From: Amycolatopsis nivea
GTDB taxonomy: Bacteria > Actinomycetota > Actinomycetes > Mycobacteriales > Pseudonocardiaceae
Reading direction: 5' to 3'
Length of the DNA: 41,353 nucleotides
Assembly (NCBI RefSeq): GCF_004522235.1
Contig: NZ_SDLT01000054.1
Span: 1-41,353 of the forward strand
In this document: in pieces, positions 33,991 to 41,353 of the stretch
Layout of the letters: every line of letters starts with the position of its first letter
How positions within the stretch are numbered: the stretch's first letter is position 1
Notes under the pieces: generated by a model
What the model was told of the DNA's origin: nothing
Databases searched by the model: none
Seen by the model: only the letters and a program-made list of their open reading frames with translations
Translations under genes and position numbers: made by a program

Positions 33991-33996
33991 TACGCT
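33991..33996 (+). promoter_or_regulatory. -10 candidate for a leaderless RDD transcript
   Basis: TACGCT lies six bases before GTG 34003, and no ribosome binding site is present between them. This is the usual arrangement for leaderless actinobacterial genes. Confidence 0.45.
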
Positions 33997-34002
33997 GGCC
34001 TC

Positions 34003-34851
34003 GTGCAGGAAGAGTCCGATCTCGTCACCGGTGAGGCCGTCGTCCTCGACCTGCGGGTGGCGAAGCTCGCCAGCCGCGCGGTCGCGATGCTGCTCGACGT
34101 CCTCGTCCAGGCCGCGTTGCTGCTGCTCGTGCTCGTCGCGCTGATGCTGACCGCGGGGTCGTTCGACTCGGCGCTCACCGTCGCGCTGATGCTGACCGTG
34201 TTCGTGCTGGTGGTGATCGGCTATCCGGTGCTGTTCGAAACGCTCAGCCGCGGCCGTTCGCTCGGCAAACTCGCGCTCGGCCTGCGCGTGGTGCGCCTCG
34301 ACGGCGGCCCGATCAGCTTCCGGCACGCGCTGACCCGCGCGCTCGCCGGTTTCTTCGTCGACTTCTGGGCGCTCGGCTTTCTCGGCGCGGTGGCCGTCAT
34401 CGTGTCGCTGACGTCGTCGAACGGCCGGCGCGTCGGCGACTACCTCGCGGGCACCCTGGTGATCCGCGAACGCGTGCCGCAATCCGCGCAGGCGATTCTC
34501 GCGGTGCCGCCCGGTCTGGAGGCGTGGGCCGCGCACTTCGATCTCAGCGGACTCACCGACGACCTCGCCATGGCCGCCCGTCAGTACCTCGGCCGCTACC
34601 ACGAACTGCGCCCGGAAGCGGCCGCGTCGCTCGGTTTCGGCCTGGCGCAGCAGGTTTCCGCGGCGATCGGGGTGCTGATGCCGTACGGGATGCCGCCGTG
34701 GGTGTTCCTCACCGCGGTGCTGGCCGAACGCCGCAACCGCGACCACGCCCGGCTCGCGCCGATGCACTACGGCCCGCCCGCTTCCGCTCCGCCGCCGGTT
34801 CCGCCTCCGGCGCCGCCGAAGTCCGACAACCCCTTCACCCCGCCGAGCTGA
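34003..34851 (+). CDS. RDD-family membrane protein
   Basis: A 282-residue protein. RDD helices: an N-terminal LASRAVAMLLDVLVQAALLLLVLVA (residues about 22-46), then about 60-80 (ALMLTVFVLVVIGYPVLFE), and a third around 110-135. SRGRSLGKLALGLRVVRLDGG is the typical RDD core. The C-terminal half is soluble and ends in a proline-rich tail (APPPVPPPAPPKSD). The substrate is unknown; some RDD proteins are ion/proton antiporters. It corresponds to Rv3695 by neighbourhood. The next gene begins four bases after its stop. Confidence 0.9.
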   Translation: MQEESDLVTGEAVVLDLRVAKLASRAVAMLLDVLVQAALLLLVLVALMLTAGSFDSALTVALMLTVFVLVVIGYPVLFETLSRGRSLGKLALGLRVVRLDGGPISFRHALTRALAGFFVDFWALGFLGAVAVIVSLTSSNGRRVGDYLAGTLVIRERVPQSAQAILAVPPGLEAWAAHFDLSGLTDDLAMAARQYLGRYHELRPEAAASLGFGLAQQVSAAIGVLMPYGMPPWVFLTAVLAERRNRDHARLAPMHYGPPASAPPPVPPPAPPKSDNPFTPPS

Positions 34852-34855
34852 GGAC

Positions 34856-36003
<1,148 letters not shown>

Positions 36004-36007
<4 letters not shown>

Positions 36008-37524
36008 AACTCGCCGCGCTGCTGTTGATCCCGTTCCTCTCCGCGACACCCGCTGCGGCGCAAGATCAGCCGTCGCTGCCCGGCTTGCCGCAGAGCGTCG
36101 AAGTGGCCCTGAAAGTCCAGCGCGACGGCAGCCTCTCCGTCACCGAGGCGGTCTCGGTACCGCGCGACACCTCGATGACCCGTACCATTCCGTTGCGCGC
36201 CAACGACCGCGTGCTCGGCATCCACGACATCAGCATCGAAGGCGCGGGCAACGCCGAATCCGGCAACGACCAGGTGACCTTCTATCTGCGTGGCGGAACG
36301 TCCGTGCTTCGGTACACAGTGGACGGTGCGGTCGGCACGAGCCTCGGCGTCGAGCACGTGACCTGGGACGTCGCCGGCGGCTGGGACACCCGCCTCGAAC
36401 TGGTCCGCGCGACCTTCGCCGCGCCCGCCATCCCGGACGCGCTCAGCTGCCTCGCCGGTCCGCCCGGTTCGACGACCCGCTGCGGTGCCGCGCAGATCGA
36501 CCACTCCGGCCTGACCCGCGTCTCGGTGCCGAAACTCGAGCCCGGCTCCCGCGTACAGCTGACCGCCGAACTCCCCGGCGGCACCGTCGCCGCAACCGAG
36601 AAGCTCATCCCCAGCGGCCCCTTCGCCGCGACCGCGCCAGTGTGGTGGGCCTGGCTGGCCTTCGCCGTCCTGTCGATCGCCGGTGCCGTCGCGGTGTACG
36701 TACGCCGCCGACGCGACCAACAGCCCGGCCACGCCACCCCCGTACAGCTTCTCGACAACGGCCGCTTCTCTTCGCCGGACGGCGTGCTCCCTGGGCACGT
36801 AGGGCTGCTTCTCACCGGACGCGTCAGCTCCGTCGACCTAGCCGCGACAGTGCTGGACCTATGCGTCCGTAACTACCTATGGGTCAGCGAAGAAGGCCCG
36901 CGCAACTGGGTCCTCGTACGCCGCAACCCACCCGACGAACACCTCACGGCCTTCGAGCGCGCGGTGTACACAGCCGCCGTGCCCGGCGAAGCCGCGACGC
37001 TCGCCGAAGTCCGCGAAGCGGGCGTACGCGAACTAGCCGCCGACACTGTCCGTCGCGGCTGGCGCTCCCCGAAGCGACTGTCGAAGATCGGCCCGCGGCT
37101 ATGTGGGTACGGCGTTTTCCTCACCGTCCTGCTGGCCTTCACCGTCGGTTACGCACAACTCGGGTTGGTGCTTCTCGCCACCGGCATCGTGGTGACGGCA
37201 GCCGCGCGTCTCCTGCCGGAGCGGACGAAGGCCGGACTGGACCTCCGAGACCGCCTTCTCGGCCTTAACGCACAGCTGCGCACGATGGAAGCGCCGGACG
37301 ACGAACTGCTCGGCTCTCGCGCGCTCCCGTACGCGTACGCGCTGGGGGAAGCAGACGCTTGGCTAGTTAACGCTTGTTCGCTGTCGGCGTACTGGTACGG
37401 CAGCTCCGGCGAGGACGCCGTGCCGTTGGCGCGGACCAGCGGATTCGTGACCGCACTGACCGTCGCGTTCGAGGGCGTGAGGGACCTCCGACCGGACGAG
37501 CCGAAGACGCCCGCGCCTGCGTAG
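36004..37524 (+). CDS. DUF2207 protein with signal peptide
   Basis: A 506-residue protein. A signal peptide (MKLAALLLIPFLSATPAAAQ) leads the DUF2207 beta domain (about 25-200), with the Cys-bounded loop CLAGPPGSTTRC. A helix at about 218-236 (WWAWLAFAVLSIAGAVAVYV) is followed by a cytoplasmic winged-helix-like part and a further hydrophobic hairpin (YGVFLTVLLAFTVGYAQLGLVLLATGIVV, about 365-393). It is co-transcribed with its paralogue (ATGA overlap). Function unknown; DUF2207 proteins are predicted membrane proteins. It ends nine bases before the first M16 gene, whose GGTGGAGG site lies in the gap. Confidence 0.87.
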
Positions 37525-37533
37525 GGTGGAGGC

Positions 37534-38826
37534 ATGGCCGATCCCGAGCTCTTCCGTTTCACGATCGACAACGGTCTGCGCGTGGTGCTCGCTCCTGACC
37601 CGACCGCGCCGGTGGTCGGGGTCAGCGTGCACTACGACGTGGGCTTCCGCTCCGAGCCGGAGGGGTTGACCGGTTTCGCGCACCTCTTCGAGCACCTGAT
37701 GTTCCAGGGCAGCGAAAGCCTGGAGAAACTGGCGCACTTCCGGCACGTGCAGTCCAGCGGCGGCACCTTCAACGGTTCCACGCACCCGGACTACACCGAC
37801 TACTACGAGGTGCTGCCCGCCGCGGCGCTGGAACGCGCGCTGTTCCTCGAGGCCGACCGGATGCGCGCGCCGAAGCTGACCGCGGAGAACCTGGCGAACC
37901 AGATCGAGGTCGTCAAGGAGGAAATCCGGCTGAACGTGCGCAACCGGCCGTACGGCGGATTCCCGTGGATCCTGCTGCCGCCGGTGCTGTACTCCACTTT
38001 CGCCAACGCGCACGACGGCTACGGCGCCTTCGAAGACCTCGAGGGCGCGACGCTGGACGACTGCGCCGCCTTCTTCGACACCTTCTACTCGCCGGCCAAC
38101 GCGGTGCTGACCGTCGCGGGCGACTTCGAGGTGGAAGAGGCGAAGGCGCTGGTCCAGAAGCACTTCGGCGACGTCCCGCACCGGCCGGCCCCGGTCCGTC
38201 CGTCGTTCTCCGAGCCGCTGCCCACCACGCAGCTGAACGGCGAGCACACCGACCCGCACGCGCCGCTGCCCGCGCTGGCCGTCGGCTACCGGATGCCGGA
38301 CCCGATCAACGACCTCGACGGCTACCTCGCGTACCTGGTGCTGGCGGGCGTGCTCACCGACGGTGACGGTTCGCGGCTGCAGCAGCGGCTGGTGCACGTC
38401 GAACCGCTGGTGGTCGACGTCGGCGCGGGCGCCGGGCTCTTCGGCCCGTTCGAGGCGCGCGATCCGGACACGTTCACCATCACCGCGATCCACCCGCCGG
38501 ACGTGCCGCGCGAGCGCGTGCTGGCCGCGCTGGACGAGGAGCTGGAGAAGCTCGCGTCCACGCCGCCGGACGACCAGGAGCTGAAGAAGGTCACCGCGCG
38601 CTGGGCGGCGAGCCTGCACGCGGAGCACGACCGGCTCGTGTCGCGCACCCTGGCGCTCGGCGCGTTCGAACTGCTCTACGGCGACGCGTCGCTGGTCTAC
38701 CAGCTCGCCGACCGCCTGTCCGCGGTCTCCGGCGAGGCTGTGTCGGCGGCGGCGAAGGCGCTGCGCCCGGACGCGCGCGCCGTGCTCGTCGTGAAGCCCG
38801 CAAGCACCGAAGGGACGGAACAGTGA
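37534..38826 (+). CDS. M16-family zinc peptidase (active-type subunit)
   Basis: 430 residues, cytoplasmic (no signal). HLFEHLMFQG contains the inverted zinc motif HxxEH (H50, E53, H54), and an acidic helix (NQIEVVKEEIRLN, about 128-140) supplies the third ligand. The second M16 domain (about 195-400) lacks such a site, as usual. It is the first of a pair with the following gene (GTGA overlap), which probably forms a heterodimer. ATG 37534 has GGTGGAGG upstream. Confidence 0.92.
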   Translation: MADPELFRFTIDNGLRVVLAPDPTAPVVGVSVHYDVGFRSEPEGLTGFAHLFEHLMFQGSESLEKLAHFRHVQSSGGTFNGSTHPDYTDYYEVLPAAALERALFLEADRMRAPKLTAENLANQIEVVKEEIRLNVRNRPYGGFPWILLPPVLYSTFANAHDGYGAFEDLEGATLDDCAAFFDTFYSPANAVLTVAGDFEVEEAKALVQKHFGDVPHRPAPVRPSFSEPLPTTQLNGEHTDPHAPLPALAVGYRMPDPINDLDGYLAYLVLAGVLTDGDGSRLQQRLVHVEPLVVDVGAGAGLFGPFEARDPDTFTITAIHPPDVPRERVLAALDEELEKLASTPPDDQELKKVTARWAASLHAEHDRLVSRTLALGAFELLYGDASLVYQLADRLSAVSGEAVSAAAKALRPDARAVLVVKPASTEGTEQ

Positions 38827-40214
38827 CCTCGGCTGAACAGGTCAAAGCCGCACACCGCAGCGCCGAGGAGATCGGCCGCACCGCCGCCGGACCGCGTCCG
38901 CTGCCCGCGCTGGGGCACCAGCGCGCCGCCGCCGATCTGTCCCATGTGGACACCACGCTGTCCAACGGGCTGCGCGTGCTCGCGGTGCGCAAGGCGAGCG
39001 TCCCGATGGTCGAACTGCGGCTGTGGATCCCGTTCGCGGGCGAGGACCGGATGCACGCGGCCACCGCCGAGGTGCTCGCGGAAACCGTGCTCACCGGCAC
39101 CGCGCGGCGCGACCGGGTGGAAATCGACGCCGAGGTCGCGCTGATCGGCGGCGACCTCAACGCGGGCGTGGACCCGGAGCGGCTGTACTTCGGTGGCACC
39201 GCGCTGTCCGACGGTTTGCCGACGCTGCTGGACGTGCTCGGCGACGTGCTCACCGGAGCCACGTACGGCGACGCGGAGGTCGCGCGCGAGCGAGAGCGGC
39301 TGATCGAGCGCATCGCGGTGTCGCGGACGCAGCCGCGCACCATCGCGCGCGAAGCACTGCAGAAGCACCGGTACGGCGACCACCCGGCCACTCGTGAGGT
39401 CCCGCAGGCCGAGGACGTCGCCGAGGTGACTCCCGAGCAGGTGCGCGCGCTGCACAACGCTTCGGTGCTGCCGCGCGGCGCGGTGCTCGTGCTGGTCGGA
39501 GACCTTGACCCGCAAGAGGTTCCGGCCGAACTGGAGCGCGCGCTCGGCGGCTGGAAGTCGGACCGTTCGGCCGTGGTGCTGCCGCCGCTGCCCGCGCTGA
39601 CCGGCGGCAACGTCCTGCTGGTTCCGCGTGCCGGCGCGGTGCAGTCGCAGATCCGGCTGTCCGCGCAGACGGTGCCGCGCGTCGACCCGCGGTACCCGGC
39701 GCTGCAGCTGGCGAACCTGGCGTTCGGCGGATACTTCTCCTCGCGGCTGGTGGAAAACATCCGCGAGGACAAGGGATACACCTACGGCGCGCACTCGGGC
39801 TTCGAGTTCACCGGCGACACCGCAGTGGTCAATGTGGACGCGGACACCGCCAACGAGGTCACCGCGGCTGCGTACCTGGAAACCCGCTACGAGCTGTTCC
39901 GGCTCGGCACCGTGCCGCCGACGGCCGAAGAGGTCGAATCGGTGCGGCAGTACGCGATGGGCTCGCTCGTCACCGGCACGTCGTCGCAGGGCGGGCTCGC
40001 CGGGCAGCTGATGGCGCTGGCCTCGAACGGCCTCGGCATCGAATGGCTGCAGAGCCACCCGGAGCGGCTCGCGGCGGTCACCGCGGAGCAGGTCGCCGAA
40101 GCCGCGGCGGAGTTCTTCGCGCCGGGCCGCTTCACCGGAGTCGTGGTCGGCGACGCGGACCTGCTCGCGCCGAAGCTGGCCGCGCTCGGAGTTTCCACCA
40201 GCGAGAAGGACTGA
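38823..40214 (+). CDS. M16-family peptidase, non-catalytic partner
   Basis: 463 residues. It has the M16 two-domain fold but the zinc motif is replaced by ATAEVLAETVLTG, so it cannot bind zinc. The R/Y substrate-binding element is present (ENIREDKGYTYGAHSGF). This active/inactive pairing is known for bacterial M16B heterodimers. The N-terminal 40 residues are an extra polar extension. GTG in overlap with the previous stop; the final A is the first base of the nudC ATG. Confidence 0.9.
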   Translation: MTSAEQVKAAHRSAEEIGRTAAGPRPLPALGHQRAAADLSHVDTTLSNGLRVLAVRKASVPMVELRLWIPFAGEDRMHAATAEVLAETVLTGTARRDRVEIDAEVALIGGDLNAGVDPERLYFGGTALSDGLPTLLDVLGDVLTGATYGDAEVARERERLIERIAVSRTQPRTIAREALQKHRYGDHPATREVPQAEDVAEVTPEQVRALHNASVLPRGAVLVLVGDLDPQEVPAELERALGGWKSDRSAVVLPPLPALTGGNVLLVPRAGAVQSQIRLSAQTVPRVDPRYPALQLANLAFGGYFSSRLVENIREDKGYTYGAHSGFEFTGDTAVVNVDADTANEVTAAAYLETRYELFRLGTVPPTAEEVESVRQYAMGSLVTGTSSQGGLAGQLMALASNGLGIEWLQSHPERLAAVTAEQVAEAAAEFFAPGRFTGVVVGDADLLAPKLAALGVSTSEKD

Positions 40215-41221
40215 TGAGCGTTCCGTTCGAACTAGGGGCACTGCCGACCCTGTCGCGTTCCACAGTGGACCGGCAGGAAACCTTGCGCACCAACCCGGAG
40301 CGGCTCGCCGCGAAATGGTCGGAAGCCCGCGTGGTGCTGCTCGACGACACCGGCCGCACGCCGGTCCTCGAGGGCGGCTCATCGCTGGCCACCCGCAAGG
40401 CGATGGACTTCGGCACCGAACCGCCCGCCGACGCGGTGTTCCTCGGCGAGTGGGAGGACGTCGACTACTGGTCGCTGCCCGGCTCCATCGAGGGCGACGT
40501 CGACAGCGTCCGGCTGGCGGGCAGCTGGGGCGTGATCGAAGAGGTCCCGCGCGCCAACGGCGAGCTGTGGGTCGAGCTGCGCGGCTACGGCGAGCAGCTG
40601 GACGACACGTCGGCCGGGCTGTTCACCACCGCGCAGGCGCTGCGGCACTGGCGGCGGCAGTCGCGCTTCTGCACCCGCGACGGCTCGCCGACGCAGCTGA
40701 TCCAGTTCGGCTGGGCCAGCCGCTGCGAAGCCAAGGGACACGAGGAATACCCGCGCACCGACCCGGCGGTGATCTGCCTGGTGCACGACCTCGACGGCGT
40801 CAACGGTTCGCACGTGCTGCTCGCGCGCCAGCCGATCTGGCCGCCGGACCGGTATTCGGTGCTCGCCGGATTCGTGGAGGCGGGGGAGTCCCTGGAGGGC
40901 TGCGTCGTCCGCGAAATCCGCGAGGAGGCCGGGATCGAGGTCGGGGACGTGCGGTATCTCGGCAGCCAGCCGTGGCCGTTCCCGCGCTCGATCATGCTGG
41001 GCTTCACCGCGCGCGCGGACCGCAACGCGCCGCTGGTCCCGGCCGAGGGCGAGATCGAGGAAGCGCTGTGGGTGTCCCGTGAGGACGTCCGGGCCGCGTT
41101 CCGCAACGCCGGAACCGGGGTGCCGACGCCGATCGCCGGTGGCGCGTCGAATCTGCTGCTGCCGGGGAACTCGTCGATCGCCCGCGTGATGCTGAAAGCG
41201 TGGGCGGAAGCCGAGGAGTAA
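40214..41221 (+). CDS. nudC: NADH pyrophosphatase / RNA NAD-decapping Nudix hydrolase
   Basis: A 335-residue enzyme that splits NADH to NMNH and AMP and removes NAD caps from RNA. Nudix box at 219-243 (GFVEAGES ... REIREEAGI), followed by SQPWPFP (251-257), the NudC NADH signature. The zinc-ribbon region before it has Cys153, Asp156, Cys171 and His176, where E. coli NudC has four cysteines, so zinc binding is altered or lost. The ATG shares its first base with the TGA of the M16 gene. It is the last gene before palindromic repeat copy 3. In mycobacteria nudC lies near adnAB and the K+ channel gene (from memory); here it sits about 15 kb away. Confidence 0.93.
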   Translation: MSVPFELGALPTLSRSTVDRQETLRTNPERLAAKWSEARVVLLDDTGRTPVLEGGSSLATRKAMDFGTEPPADAVFLGEWEDVDYWSLPGSIEGDVDSVRLAGSWGVIEEVPRANGELWVELRGYGEQLDDTSAGLFTTAQALRHWRRQSRFCTRDGSPTQLIQFGWASRCEAKGHEEYPRTDPAVICLVHDLDGVNGSHVLLARQPIWPPDRYSVLAGFVEAGESLEGCVVREIREEAGIEVGDVRYLGSQPWPFPRSIMLGFTARADRNAPLVPAEGEIEEALWVSREDVRAAFRNAGTGVPTPIAGGASNLLLPGNSSIARVMLKAWAEAEE

Positions 41222-41269
41222 CGGACGGGCGCGGGCCCAGGCTATGGGCTCGCGCTGGTCCCGGTTTTG

Positions 41270-41321
41270 TCCGTGAAGGGCTCCTTGAGGGAATCTGATT
41301 CCCTCAAGGAGCCCTTCACGG
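41270..41321. repeat. Dispersed palindromic repeat, copy 3 (perfect arms)
   Basis: Arms 41271-41292 and 41300-41321 are perfectly complementary over 22 bp, loop ATCTGAT. It lies about 50 bases after the nudC stop and is followed by a short tract that includes TTTCGGGG. The last bases of the window (CTGTGAGGGCCAC, from about 41341) may begin another related element that is cut off. Confidence 0.92.
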
Positions 41322-41353
41322 CTTTCGGGGTCGGCAAGGTCTGTGAGGGCCAC

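Overview
The window is high-GC actinobacterial DNA with GTG/TTG starts, ATGA and GTGA stop/start overlaps and few strong terminators. Several things point to Pseudonocardiaceae, most likely Amycolatopsis. The seven-gene nitrate assimilation order at 1222-10627 matches, as I recall it, the nasACKBDEF operon of Amycolatopsis mediterranei. Dispersed palindromic repeats and the over-used word TCCACWGTGGA fit the same group. The species assignment is inference.

Layout. 1-308: non-coding, with one unit of a 30-bp repeat and a long hairpin. 309-1106: a TIGR02569-like protein. 1222-10627: nitrate assimilation: nitrate reductase (nasA), its FAD/BFD electron-transfer subunit (nasC), nitrate/nitrite porter (nasK), NADH-nitrite reductase large and small subunits (nasB, nasD), a HemD-like protein fused to an OmpR-type winged helix (nasE, NnaR-like) and an FGE-fold protein (nasF). 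A GlnR-box-like region and a hairpin touching the ribosome binding site precede it. 10624-13122 (minus): DUF3224 protein, HTH_42/AlkZ-like protein and a small squalene-cyclase-like protein. 13185-15064 (plus): WYL regulator and a second HemD-like protein that lacks the DNA-binding tail. 15061-15882 (minus): siderophore-interacting protein under a 17/19 DtxR/IdeR iron box.

16234-24806 is a DNA repair neighbourhood: an alkyltransferase-like protein, the AdnA and AdnB helicase-nucleases, a small DoxX-like membrane protein and a K+ channel with an RCK domain. As I recall it, mycobacteria have a similar group (Rv3198c-Rv3204), and the nudC gene at the far right end (40214-41221) belongs to that group there. 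24807-25273 holds no gene but carries a four-unit 30-bp tandem repeat. 25274-27017: a small membrane protein and a convergent zinc metallopeptidase.

27217-32889 is a tightly overlapped operon: repeat-rich membrane protein, DUF4129, DUF4350, MoxR AAA+ ATPase and DUF58 protein. It is followed by convergent SpoIIM (32947-33951), divergent RDD protein (34003-34851) and two tandem DUF2207 proteins (34856-37524). The core order matches mycobacterial Rv3689-Rv3695 as I recall it. This envelope-associated MoxR/DUF58 cluster is the best candidate here for a conserved but poorly understood system. 37534-41221: an active/inactive pair of M16 peptidases and NudC.

Three copies of a roughly 50-bp palindrome (16134-16184, 32890-32944, 41270-41321) lie between genes at transcription-unit ends. 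I saw no tRNA, rRNA, CRISPR array or insertion sequence.
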